Assembly: GCA_030843315.1 (NCBI GenBank)
Contig: JAUUPT010000091.1
Span: 1 to 13,348 of the forward strand
Origin: Bacteroidaceae bacterium
Lineage (GTDB): Bacteria; Bacteroidota; Bacteroidia; Bacteroidales; Bacteroidaceae
Length of the DNA: 13,348 nucleotides
Direction of reading: 5' to 3'
Shown in pieces: positions 1 through 6,996 of the stretch (the stretch's first letter is position 1; every line of letters starts with the position of its first letter). The notes under the pieces are model-generated. The model had not been told where the DNA came from. It did not search any database and saw nothing but the letters and a program-made list of their open reading frames with translations. The position numbers were made by a program, and so were the translations under genes.

Positions 1-155
1 CCGGGGTCATGACCCCATTCCGGCAATGTAGCGTCGGCACTACCGGTTCCGGTGCTTCCACCGCCTCCGCCGCTTCCTGCGAAGCCACATTCCACTGCAA
101 CCACCAGTACCTCTACTACCGGCGGTTCATACATTTCTCGTTTTAGATTATTCAT
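1..155 (-). CDS. Small glycine-rich protein, 5' part only (runs off the left edge)
   Basis: The minus strand reads from an ATG at 155 for 51 codons without a stop to the window edge. The product begins MNNLKREMYEPPVVEVLVVA, continues VECGFAGSGGGGGS, and turns into a Thr/Ser/Gly stretch followed by LPEWGHDP. There is no signal peptide. A short basic start, a YxxPxVEV segment, a GFAxSG segment and an acidic/aromatic tail resemble a class of very short, poorly understood Bacteroides proteins; this likeness is from memory, not a search. No other in-frame start lies between this ATG and the upstream stop at 186-188. A GGAGG-like sequence (181-185) sits 25 bases upstream, too far to serve this ATG normally. 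It lies about 270 bases downstream of a promoter, behind a structured leader. The function is unknown. Confidence 0.55.
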   Translation of the reverse strand, partial: MNNLKREMYEPPVVEVLVVAVECGFAGSGGGGGSTGTGSADATLPEWGHDP

Positions 156-426
156 GCTGTGAATAAGATTGTATTGCGGTCCTCCTCAGTTCCATAGAGG
201 GCCTATTACAAACACGAAGCGCGGAACTGATCGTTTCACTTCGCTGTTCGAAGGCCCTGAGAAGCCCTAATAGCACGAAATGACACATCAGCCCCACGCT
301 ATAGCGCGGAAGCCGTCTGAATGCCATTCTTGTGCTATTGAAAATTTCTCAGGTTTTCGAACAACAAGAATGAAGCAAGACGCTTCTAATAAAGTATTAA
401 TAAATATTTTGGTAGGCACTCCTACA
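156..426 (-). ncRNA. Structured 5' leader or small RNA with a large imperfect hairpin
   Basis: This is the gap between the minus-strand promoter at 433-463 and the small gene starting at 155. It holds three nested 8-bp inverted arms: 245-252 with 356-363, 256-263 with 346-353, and 269-276 with 332-339. Small internal loops separate them, and weaker pairing continues inward (279-282 with 325-328; 288-291 with 317-320). The tip carries the palindrome CGCTATAGCG (297-306). Nearer the gene, 187-193 can pair with 223-229, while 215-219 can pair with 239-243; these two stems interlock, so they form a pseudoknot or are alternatives. The layout suggests a regulatory leader or stand-alone RNA read on the minus strand. 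No B12 box or other riboswitch signature known to me is present. A 6S-like RNA is a distant possibility. Confidence 0.35.
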
Positions 427-432
427 CGCCGC

Positions 433-463
433 CAAAGTTAAATGTTGTTTTTGAAAGAAGCAA
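433..463 (-). promoter_or_regulatory. Bacteroidetes-type promoter for the small minus-strand gene
   Basis: Read on the minus strand, TTG (463-461) is followed after 20 bases by TAACTTTG (440-433), a full match to the Bacteroides -33/-7 pattern. Transcription would start near 426 and run leftward through the hairpin leader. A 25-base imperfect palindrome (469-493) lies just upstream. Confidence 0.6.
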
Positions 464-468
464 GGAAA

Positions 469-493
469 GTTAGAAAAATAATTATTTTCCAAC
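469..493. repeat. AT-rich imperfect palindrome between divergent promoters
   Basis: The arms 469-477 and 485-493 pair with one mismatch around a 7-base AT loop. It lies just upstream of the -33 box of the minus-strand promoter, so it could be an operator or a weak hairpin. Apart from this, I see nothing convincing between 464 and 604; the open frame across 397-642 looks spurious. Confidence 0.25.
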
Positions 494-604
494 TGAGGAA
501 GATGCATTGTAATTTGCTGTTCATGGGTATCAAAATTTTCAATCCGAACTTTCGTGCCTCGCCCCGGCAAGGAAGGCTTTTTTGAAACTATTCCCCTTTC
601 CGCA

Positions 605-635
605 TTGTTATTCTGCGTAGAGTTTTGTAACTTTG
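605..635 (+). promoter_or_regulatory. Bacteroidetes-type promoter for mntA-hepT
   Basis: TTG (605-607) is followed after 20 bases by TAACTTTG (628-635). The start point would be near 642, giving a leader of about 37 bases. AAGGAG (664-669) lies nine bases before the mntA ATG, a usable Shine-Dalgarno sequence, which is uncommon in this phylum. Confidence 0.65.
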
Positions 636-678
636 CAAGCAATAAGCCCGTAACGAAACAAGAAAGGAGAACAAGCGT

Positions 679-975
679 ATGAAATCTACCACTGAATATC
701 TCGCCTTATTGCGGCAGTACATGCAGCAGTATGCTGACCGTTATGGCATTATCCGCCTTGGCATTTTTGGTAGCGTGGCCCGCGGTGAACAGCACGAGGG
801 GAGCGATGTTGACATCTGTTTTGAATCCTCGTCCACGCCTACGCTTTTTACCTTAGCACGTATCAAATACGAGCTTGAATCTCTGCTTGGTTCGCCTGTT
901 GACCTCGTTCGCCTGCGCGACCGCATGGATGAATATCTCCGACGTGACATTGAAAAGGAGGCGCTGTATGCATAA
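679..975 (+). CDS. mntA: MntA-type minimal nucleotidyltransferase, antitoxin of a MntA/HepT pair
   Basis: 98 residues, the usual size for a minimal nucleotidyltransferase of the DNA polymerase beta superfamily. The catalytic signature is intact: GS at residues 31-32 (GIFGSVARG), then S42-D43-V44-D45, with the third carboxylate likely D75 in VDLVRL. In characterised MntA/HepT systems the antitoxin transfers AMP from ATP to a tyrosine near the HEPN active site of the toxin and so blocks its RNase activity; the intact metal-binding residues suggest the same here. The ATG at 679 is favoured by the AAGGAG nine bases upstream and by the promoter at 605-635. The last eight bases overlap hepT, which implies translational coupling. 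The protein has no membrane segment and should be cytoplasmic. The family call is firm; the antitoxin role rests on family knowledge. Confidence 0.88.
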   Translation: MKSTTEYLALLRQYMQQYADRYGIIRLGIFGSVARGEQHEGSDVDICFESSSTPTLFTLARIKYELESLLGSPVDLVRLRDRMDEYLRRDIEKEALYA

Positions 976-1342
976 GGATGCTGACCCACGCGTGGCACAT
1001 CTGTTGGAACGCATTGCTCAGTCGCTTGAAACAGTCAATGAACGTTGCAAGAACATACAAACCATCAATGACTTTCTTGATAGTCCTGGCGGTATGGTCC
1101 TTCTTGATGGTGTCTGCATGAAACTTATTGCTATTGGTGAAAGTATTAAGAATCTTGATAAATTGACCAATCGCCAGTTATTACCCTGTTATCCCGAAAT
1201 ACCGTGGCGTGAAATAATGGGAATGCGCGACATCATTGTACACCACTACTTTGAGGTAGATGCTGACGTCATTCTGGCCACTGTGCGTGACGGCATTCCG
1301 CCGTTGCTTGATACAATAAAGAAAATGCAAGAAATGGAATAA
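968..1342 (+). CDS. hepT: HepT-type HEPN RNase toxin
   Basis: From the ATG at 968 the protein has 124 residues, typical of HepT (DUF86 family). The frame is open further upstream, but this start is preferred because it begins in the last codons of mntA (8-base overlap) and gives the normal family length. The defining HEPN motif R-x4-H-x-Y is intact: R87, H92, Y94 within RDIIVHHYFEVD. R87 and H92 are the predicted RNase residues and Y94 the predicted AMPylation target of MntA. The earlier AIGESIKNL segment (E58, N62) is also typical. HepT proteins form dimers that cut RNA, reported targets including tRNA and mRNA, when the antitoxin is lost. Such pairs usually sit in accessory DNA; here the pair lies beside the cobalamin cluster and is closed off by its own terminator. 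Confidence 0.87.
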   Translation: MHKDADPRVAHLLERIAQSLETVNERCKNIQTINDFLDSPGGMVLLDGVCMKLIAIGESIKNLDKLTNRQLLPCYPEIPWREIMGMRDIIVHHYFEVDADVILATVRDGIPPLLDTIKKMQEME

Positions 1343-1348
1343 TCTTGT

Positions 1349-1397
1349 AGAGAGGCCTTTCTTTCTTTCTGATGAAGTTACCCTCTCTTTGTTTTTA
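1349..1397 (+). terminator. Terminator after hepT
   Basis: AGAGAGG (1349-1355) pairs perfectly with CCTCTCT (1382-1388) across a 26-base loop, followed by a T-rich tail (TTGTTTTTATT). It begins a few bases after the hepT stop and separates the toxin-antitoxin unit from the cobalamin genes. The large loop lowers confidence a little. Confidence 0.55.
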
Positions 1398-1454
1398 TTA
1401 ATTATTCGGGTACGACTCCTTGATGTCACTCCGCTTTTTTCGAAACGTTTTTCT

Positions 1455-1462
1455 TACCTTTG
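1455..1462 (+). promoter_or_regulatory. Probable -7 box of the cobQ promoter
   Basis: TACCTTTG matches TAnnTTTG. There is no good TTG at the -33 distance, only a T run (1435-1440). Transcription would start near 1469, about 17 bases before the cobQ ATG at 1486. This placement is the main reason to reject the longer cobQ frame that opens at 1420. Confidence 0.45.
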
Positions 1463-1485
1463 TCCCCGTTAATAACAAAACGATC

Positions 1486-2994
1486 ATGGAGAAACTTCAT
1501 CCCATCATGTTTGCCGGTACGGGTAGCGATGTAGGTAAGAGCATCATTGCCGCTGCCTTCTGCCGCATCTTCCGCCAGGATGGCTATCAGCCCGCTCCTT
1601 TCAAAGCGCAGAATATGGCACTCAATTCATACGCCACGCCCGAAGGGCTGGAGATAGGCCGTGCACAAGCCGTGCAAGCCGAAGCTGCCGGCGTGCCCTG
1701 CCACACGGATATGAATCCGCTACTACTGAAACCCTCTTCCGACCATACCTCTCAAGTGGTTCTTAACGGACGCCCCATTGGTAACCGCAGCGCTTATGAG
1801 TATTTTCGCCGCGAAGGCCGTGAGGAATTGCGCCGCGAAGTGTGCAACGCTTACGACCGCCTTGCCCAGCGCTACAATCCCATCGTGCTGGAAGGTGCCG
1901 GTAGTATCTCCGAGATTAACCTGCGCGACACTGACCTCGTCAATCTGCCTATGGCTATGCATGCCGGTGCCGACGTCATTCTCGTGGGAGATATAGACCG
2001 GGGTGGTGTGTTTGGCAGCGTCTACGGTTCTATTCAGTTGCTTCGTCCCGAAGAACGCGAGCGGGTGAAGGGGATTCTTATCAATAAGTTCCGTGGCGAT
2101 ATCCGTCTGTTCGAGTCCGGTGTGACGATGCTTGAGGAACTTTGCGGTATTCCCGTTGTGGGCGTAGTGCCTTACTATAAGGATATATATATTGAGGAGG
2201 AAGACAGTGTGGCTCTCGCTACAAAGTCTCTCCGTGCGGAGCAGGGCAAGGTAAACGTTGCCGTTATTCTGCTTCGGCATCTCAGCAACTTTACTGATTT
2301 CAACGTCTTGGAGCGCGATCCGCGTATCCATCTTTTCTATACCAACAACGTGGATGAGTTGGCGAAAGCCGACATCATCCTTCTGCCCGGCAGCAAGAGC
2401 ACGATTGACGACCTCTACGAACTGCGTCGCAACGGTGTGGCGGGTGCCATAGTCCGTGCCCACCGTCAGGGTGCCACGGTGATGGGCATCTGCGGCGGCT
2501 ACCAGATGATGGGGCAGGAAGTTCTCGATCCCGAACATGTGGAGGGAGAGATAGAACGCATGCCCGGCCTGGGACTGCTGCCTGTCAGTACACGTATGAT
2601 GGGAGAGAAGGTGACACGGCAAATCGCTTTTCGTTTAATTGATAATGGACAATTGACAATTGATAATTCCCAGCTCATGCAGGGCTATGAGATTCACATG
2701 GGCGAGACTGTCCCCGTCGATGCTCCCGTTTCCCCCTTGAATCTGCTGGAAGATGGTCACACCGACGGTTATTTCGTGGATCATACGTGTATGGGGACAT
2801 ACATTCATGGTATTCTGGATAATTCGGAGTTTGTAGACTTCCTCCTTGAACCTTTTGCAGACAAACTCTCGCAGACGGCAGAGGCCTTCGACTATCACCA
2901 ATTCAAAGAAGAACAATACGATAAACTGGCCGACCACGTGCGCAGTCACGTCAACCTGCCGCTTATCTACCAAATACTGACCAGCCATGATTGA
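1486..2994 (+). CDS. cobQ: Cobyric acid synthase (glutamine-hydrolysing)
   Basis: CobQ/CbiP uses ATP and glutamine to amidate four side chains of adenosylcobyrinic acid a,c-diamide, giving adenosylcobyric acid. From the ATG at 1486 it has 502 residues, a normal length. The N-terminal synthetase domain opens with the P-loop GTGSDVGKS (residues 11-19), followed by KAQNMALNS and the conserved VLEGAGSISEINL stretch. The C-terminal class I amidotransferase domain has its nucleophile in GICGGYQMMG (C336) and its histidine in YIHGILDN (H441). An upstream ATG at 1420 would place the promoter inside the gene, so 1486 is preferred. The 3' end overlaps cobD by eight bases. Residues about 385-397 are encoded by a short AT-rich repeat inserted in frame between the beta strands before QGYEIHMG, described separately. 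No cobalamin riboswitch precedes the gene. Confidence 0.93.
   Translation: MEKLHPIMFAGTGSDVGKSIIAAAFCRIFRQDGYQPAPFKAQNMALNSYATPEGLEIGRAQAVQAEAAGVPCHTDMNPLLLKPSSDHTSQVVLNGRPIGNRSAYEYFRREGREELRREVCNAYDRLAQRYNPIVLEGAGSISEINLRDTDLVNLPMAMHAGADVILVGDIDRGGVFGSVYGSIQLLRPEERERVKGILINKFRGDIRLFESGVTMLEELCGIPVVGVVPYYKDIYIEEEDSVALATKSLRAEQGKVNVAVILLRHLSNFTDFNVLERDPRIHLFYTNNVDELAKADIILLPGSKSTIDDLYELRRNGVAGAIVRAHRQGATVMGICGGYQMMGQEVLDPEHVEGEIERMPGLGLLPVSTRMMGEKVTRQIAFRLIDNGQLTIDNSQLMQGYEIHMGETVPVDAPVSPLNLLEDGHTDGYFVDHTCMGTYIHGILDNSEFVDFLLEPFADKLSQTAEAFDYHQFKEEQYDKLADHVRSHVNLPLIYQILTSHD
2637..2668. repeat. AATTGA(C/T)AATT-type short repeat inside cobQ
   Basis: The stretch is built from alternating units AATTGATAAT, GGAC, AATTGAC and AATTGATAATT, and is far more AT-rich than the surrounding coding sequence. 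It keeps the frame and encodes about a dozen residues (IDNGQLTIDNSQL, from residue 385). Repeats of the AATTGACAATTGATAATT kind are frequent between genes in Bacteroides (general knowledge), so this looks like a repeat unit captured inside a coding region. Confidence 0.6.
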
Positions 2995-4039
2995 AGGACA
3001 CGGAGACGATTCTTATAAATATACTCGCCCGATAACGGCGAACTTCAGTTCGAATGTTTACAGCCGGGTGGATCTCTCGGATTTGAAGGCGCATCTGTGC
3101 CGGTGCATCAATGGAAACGAAGGCTCCGGTTCTCTTTCTTCTTATCCCGAGCCGGAGCCTTATACCCTCGAATCGCGTCTTGCCGCGAAGCATCGCTTGC
3201 CTGCTGATGCCGTGTGTGTGACGAACGGTGCTACCGAAGCTATCTATCTTATTGCACAAACCTTTCGCGGAACAAATACTGCTATCTTGCAGCCCACTTT
3301 CAGTGAGTATGCAGATGCTTGCCGGATGCACGCCCACCGGGTGACTTCACTTTATCTGCTGCCCGACGTGCAAGAAGGCTATCGCTTGCCCGAAGATGTG
3401 CGTATGCTCTGGATCTGCAATCCTAATAATCCTACGGGTGCGGTGGTAGATAAGGAGTATTTGGCGGAGCTTATAAAACGTAATTCGCAGGTTTGCTTTG
3501 TCATCGACCAGTCCTATGAGTACTTCACGATGTGTCCGGTTTTTACCGCTGCCGAGGCTGCCGCTTTTCCCAATGTGCTGCTGTTGCACTCCATGACGAA
3601 ACGTTATGCTGTCCCCGGTCTTCGCCTGGGATACGTTACCGGTCCGTCGAACTTGTTGCACCGGTTGCGTACTAACCGCATGCCGTGGTCTGTCAACCAG
3701 CTTGCCATAGAAGCCGGATTGCATCTGTTGGCGCACGATGTTCCCAATCCATTGGATGTTGCTGCCTATTTGCGCGAGACGGCCCGTTTGCGTGCTGCCC
3801 TTGAAGCATTGGGTGGTATGGAGGTTTGGACTACCGAGACGCATTTTATGTTGGTGCGCCTTCGTGTGGGTAAGGCTTCTGCCTTAAAGGATTATCTTGC
3901 CGAAACGCATGGTATTCTTATTCGTGATGCTTCCAACTTCGATGGGCTCGATGAGCATTTCTTCCGCATTGCCACGCAGACGCGTGAGGAGAATGACCGG
4001 TTGGTAGAAGGAATTGGGAAATGGCTGGAGGAAGGATGA
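2987..4039 (+). CDS. cobD: Threonine-phosphate decarboxylase (PLP, aminotransferase class I/II fold)
   Basis: 350 residues, the size of Salmonella CobD. The enzyme decarboxylates L-threonine O-3-phosphate to (R)-1-amino-2-propanol phosphate, the linker used by CbiB. Visible signatures are the N-terminal HGDDSY stretch, NPNNPTG (N145-G151), D174 and Y177 in VIDQSY for cofactor binding, and the Schiff-base lysine K205 in SMTKRYAVPGLRLGY. By fold alone it could be histidinol-phosphate aminotransferase, but its place between cobQ and cbiB, with an 8-base overlap onto cobQ and one base before cbiB, makes the cobalamin role much more likely. The name cobD follows the Salmonella convention, not the Pseudomonas one, where CobD is the CbiB homologue. 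The L-threonine kinase that makes its substrate is not encoded in the window. Confidence 0.88.
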   Translation: MIEGHGDDSYKYTRPITANFSSNVYSRVDLSDLKAHLCRCINGNEGSGSLSSYPEPEPYTLESRLAAKHRLPADAVCVTNGATEAIYLIAQTFRGTNTAILQPTFSEYADACRMHAHRVTSLYLLPDVQEGYRLPEDVRMLWICNPNNPTGAVVDKEYLAELIKRNSQVCFVIDQSYEYFTMCPVFTAAEAAAFPNVLLLHSMTKRYAVPGLRLGYVTGPSNLLHRLRTNRMPWSVNQLAIEAGLHLLAHDVPNPLDVAAYLRETARLRAALEALGGMEVWTTETHFMLVRLRVGKASALKDYLAETHGILIRDASNFDGLDEHFFRIATQTREENDRLVEGIGKWLEEG

Positions 4040-4040
4040 T

Positions 4041-5006
4041 ATGGAAGGTATATTAATCGTTTTGGGTATTGCCTTTCATCTGAATCTGCCGTTGCTGGCT
4101 GCCTGGCTGCTGGATAGCTGGCTGGGCGATCCTGCCTGGTTGCCACATCCTGTAGTGGCTTTCGGCAAGGCAATCTCTTTCTTTGAACACCGGCTGAATG
4201 GGGGCAAAGCCCGCTTTCTGAAAGGAGCCTTCACGACGCTGCTTCTTGTGACAGCTGTCTATTTACTGGTTTTTTTTATGCTGCGCTGGGTAGGAAGCTT
4301 TTCCCAAGAAGTATTCCTCGGCCTGCAAATACTCCTTATCTTTTATTGTTTGGCAGGCACCACATTGGTGCGCGAAGTCCGCATGGTCTTTGAGGCTGTG
4401 GACCGTTCATTAGAAGCGGGACGGACACAGGTGGCGCGTATTGTAGGGCGTGATACTTCCGAACTGTCTGCACAGGAAGTTCGCATCGCCGCCCTCGAAA
4501 CCCTTGCCGAAAACCTGAGCGACGGGGTGATTGCTCCTCTTTTCTGGTTTCTGCTTCTGGGCGTGCCCGGTATGCTTGCCTATAAGATGGTGAATACCCT
4601 CGACTCCATGATAGGCTATCGCAACGAACGTTATCGCCAATTCGGTTGTTTCGCCGCCCGTCTGGACGACGTAGCCAATTATATTCCCGCCCGTCTCACT
4701 GCTTTCCTTATGGTGCTGGCTTCCGGACGGCTTTCTTTGCTTGCCTTTGTCGGCAAATATGGCAATCAGCACGCCAGTCCCAATTCCGGTTATCCCGAAG
4801 CTGCCCTTGCCGGTATCTTGAACTGCCGCTTCGGCGGACCTCATAATTATTTCGGCGAGGAAGTTTGGAAACCTTACATCGGACATCACGATCGACTTTT
4901 ATCTACGGACGATATGTGTGTGGCTGTCCGCATCAATCGCCGCGCCGAAGCTTTGATGGTGGTAGCGGTCATGCTGACTGCCACATTCGTTTCTTTTTAC
5001 TTTTAA
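4041..5006 (+). CDS. cbiB: Adenosylcobinamide-phosphate synthase (CbiB)
   Basis: Integral membrane enzyme joining aminopropanol phosphate to adenosylcobyric acid. From ATG 4041 it has 321 residues. Family signatures are clear: LGDPAWLPHPVVAFG (residues 28-42), VGRDTSELSAQEVRIAALE (135-153), ETLAENLSDGVIAPLF (153-168), and NTLDSMIGYRNERY followed by ARLDDVANYIPARLT (185-220). Hydrophobic segments near 5-24, 65-82, 95-110, 163-180 and at the C-terminus fit several membrane passes. The frame is open back to an ATG at 4014, which would overlap cobD by 26 bases; 4041, one base after the cobD stop, matches the usual family start. It is the last gene of the plus-strand cob arm. No clear terminator follows, so some read-through into the sensor kinase genes is possible. 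Confidence 0.92.
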   Translation: MEGILIVLGIAFHLNLPLLAAWLLDSWLGDPAWLPHPVVAFGKAISFFEHRLNGGKARFLKGAFTTLLLVTAVYLLVFFMLRWVGSFSQEVFLGLQILLIFYCLAGTTLVREVRMVFEAVDRSLEAGRTQVARIVGRDTSELSAQEVRIAALETLAENLSDGVIAPLFWFLLLGVPGMLAYKMVNTLDSMIGYRNERYRQFGCFAARLDDVANYIPARLTAFLMVLASGRLSLLAFVGKYGNQHASPNSGYPEAALAGILNCRFGGPHNYFGEEVWKPYIGHHDRLLSTDDMCVAVRINRRAEALMVVAVMLTATFVSFYF

Positions 5007-5030
5007 TGCGTCGTTATTTTAACAGATGCT

Positions 5031-5060
5031 TTGCTCTTTGAAAACTTTGTGATATATTTG
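5031..5060 (+). promoter_or_regulatory. Bacteroidetes-type promoter for the sensor kinase pair
   Basis: TTG (5031-5033) is followed after 19 bases by TATATTTG (5053-5060). The start would be near 5067, leaving a leader of about 50 bases before the ATG at 5116. A nine-codon frame (MKQHSWAIY, ATG at 5102) overlaps the gene start and is probably chance. The promoter means the kinase genes can be expressed independently of the cob arm. Confidence 0.65.
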
Positions 5061-5115
5061 CACATGCTGTTGCACTTCCAGGGGTAACTCCGAAACACAA
5101 AATGAAACAACATTC

Positions 5116-6996
5116 ATGGGCAATATACTAAAATACAGACTTTTGCTTCTCTTTTGTATCGGCAGTACATTACTTGCCTCAGCAGCTGACATTGCAAACT
5201 CTATGGAGGAGAATGGAGATGATGCAGTGCACGAAGTTATTTCTACTTTCCACAATAGCCTGGGATTTGATTATCTGACAAAAGAAGAATGTGACTCACT
5301 GAATGCCGACAGTCTGTTTACTGAATTGGATGAATCCAAACATTATTATTCCTATTTCGACTTTGGCAGGATACTAACTAAATCATATCTTTTTCGCGGG
5401 GAAGTGCGCTTGGCTATTGCCCTGAGTGACCAGATGTATTCCAAAGCCCGTGCCCTTTCTTATCCTATGGGAAATGCTCTTGCCCTGAATGCTATGGGAG
5501 AGGTTTATACCTATACCGACAGGTTGCAGGAGGCGGGCATCGCCTACGAAAAAGCGCTGGAGTTGCTGGATGAGATGAAGAAAGAAGATGTGCACATCAG
5601 ACTATTATTGACTGAGTTGATAGATTATAACCTGCGCATCCAGAATTCGAATGCTGCTTCACATTATCTTTCTCGCCTGAACAGTTATCCTGAAGAACAA
5701 CTGTCGGTGCAGGAACTGGCTATACGCCATATAACCAACGCCTCTTGTCTGTTATTTAAGAAGGATGTGAAATCTGCCCGTGAACACTTGGACGAGGTGG
5801 AACAGCTCCGGACGAAATTGATACCGGGCATACGGGAGTATTTGTTGATTGTGAATGCCAGGTATCTGGTAGCTACCGGTGATTATGAGATAGCGTTGGC
5901 CACGTACAACGAGTTCTTGCAGACCGAATGTGCCCGCATAAACCATGCTTTATATAAAGAGACACTACAGGAGAAAGCAGATCTGCTGCTGACGATGGGG
6001 CGGAAAGAAGAGGCATACAGCCAGCTTCAAAAGCTGTTCTCGTACATCAAGTCTTCGTTCGAAAATAACTATCCGAAAGAAATAGACCAACTCTGCACCC
6101 GTTTCCAAGCCGACCAGCTGGCATATCAGAATGAATATGACCGCATCATTTCCATGCGTTTTTACCTGGTGGGTATTTTTGTATTCGTGTTGCTTCTTAT
6201 GGTTCTCCTTATTCTCGGTTGGAAGAAGATTTTCCGTCTGAGACGTTCCCAGCAGTGCCAGGAGGCTATGAAAGAAAAGGCAGAACTGGCTATACAGCGG
6301 AAGAATCTTTTTCTATCGAACATGAGCCACGAGGTGCGCACTCCATTGAATGCCATCGTCGGTTTCTCTGCTGTGCTGACTGATGATGACGAATCCTTTG
6401 ATGATGAATCGCGCAAAGAGTTTTCAGAGATTATCAAGGTAAATTCTTTCCAACTGCTGAAACTGATTAACGATATTCTGGATTTCTCGGACTTTGAGAA
6501 TGATAATATCACATTCAACATACAGAAGCATGATGCTGTGAAATTGTGCCATGAGGTAGTGGAAACTGTAGTTGCCTCCCGCAAGATGCAAGTGGAGATG
6601 CGCTTTGATACAGAACTGCCTGTATTGATGTTGGATGCAGATGATGCCCGTCTTCGCCAGGTGCTGATAAATCTGTTGGTCAACGCTACCAAGTTTACAG
6701 AAAAGGGCTCCATTGTATTGGAACTGAAGATGACCGATGACGGTATGGCACTCTTCTCTGTGACTGATACCGGGTGTGGTGTTCCGTTGGAAAAGCAGCA
6801 ATTGATTTTCGAGCGGTTCGAGAAGTTGAACGATTATGTACAAGGAAGCGGACTGGGGCTTTCCATCTGCCAGTTGATACTGAAATATATGAATGGCAGG
6901 TTGTGGATAGACAGTGAGTACACGCATGGTGCGCGTTTCTGTTTTACGCATCCTTTGAAGTATAACCCTGCATCACACGAAGAAACAACGGTATGA
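5116..6996 (+). CDS. TPR-containing membrane sensor histidine kinase (complete catalytic core)
   Basis: 626 residues. A signal peptide (about 1-24, ending LLASAA) leads into a helical, TPR-like region (about 60-340; clearest unit near 116-150, ALNAMGEVYTYTDRLQEA) that should lie in the periplasm. One membrane span follows (about 350-369), then a linker helix, a HisKA domain with phospho-acceptor H405 in SNMSHEVRTPLN, and a HATPase domain with every ATP-binding motif: N box N523 (LLVNATKF), G1 box D551 (DTGCGV), F box IFERFEK, and G2 box GSGLGLS (577-583). No receiver or DNA-binding domain is fused, and no response regulator gene is in the window. The protein probably senses an envelope signal and passes phosphate to an unlinked regulator. 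Its stop overlaps the next gene by four bases (ATGA), which suggests coupled synthesis with the degenerate partner. Confidence 0.87.
   Translation: MGNILKYRLLLLFCIGSTLLASAADIANSMEENGDDAVHEVISTFHNSLGFDYLTKEECDSLNADSLFTELDESKHYYSYFDFGRILTKSYLFRGEVRLAIALSDQMYSKARALSYPMGNALALNAMGEVYTYTDRLQEAGIAYEKALELLDEMKKEDVHIRLLLTELIDYNLRIQNSNAASHYLSRLNSYPEEQLSVQELAIRHITNASCLLFKKDVKSAREHLDEVEQLRTKLIPGIREYLLIVNARYLVATGDYEIALATYNEFLQTECARINHALYKETLQEKADLLLTMGRKEEAYSQLQKLFSYIKSSFENNYPKEIDQLCTRFQADQLAYQNEYDRIISMRFYLVGIFVFVLLLMVLLILGWKKIFRLRRSQQCQEAMKEKAELAIQRKNLFLSNMSHEVRTPLNAIVGFSAVLTDDDESFDDESRKEFSEIIKVNSFQLLKLINDILDFSDFENDNITFNIQKHDAVKLCHEVVETVVASRKMQVEMRFDTELPVLMLDADDARLRQVLINLLVNATKFTEKGSIVLELKMTDDGMALFSVTDTGCGVPLEKQQLIFERFEKLNDYVQGSGLGLSICQLILKYMNGRLWIDSEYTHGARFCFTHPLKYNPASHEETTV

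Noticed and set aside
245..363. Invertible promoter flanked by inverted repeats
   Set aside because: Bacteroides phase-variable promoters have near-perfect short recombination sites around a promoter. These arms are interrupted and no promoter lies between them, so an RNA hairpin fits better.
397..642. Minus-strand open frame of 81 codons
   Set aside because: It lies across both divergent promoters and the AT-rich palindrome, its composition is not protein-like, and no start signal supports it.
875..967. N-terminal extension of the HepT frame
   Set aside because: It would lie wholly inside mntA; the ATG at 968 gives the normal HepT length and a coupling overlap.
1420..1485. N-terminal extension of CobQ
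   Set aside because: The extra 22 residues cover the TACCTTTG promoter box and are not family-like; ATG 1486 places the P-loop at the usual distance.
1723..2622. Minus-strand open frame of 299 codons opposite cobQ
   Set aside because: It is the mirror of a gene with strong codon bias; the product shows no domain and the plus strand has all the CobQ motifs.
5102..5131. Nine-codon upstream ORF (MKQHSWAIY) as a leader peptide
   Set aside because: It overlaps the kinase start, has no attenuator structure after it, and such a short frame is expected by chance.
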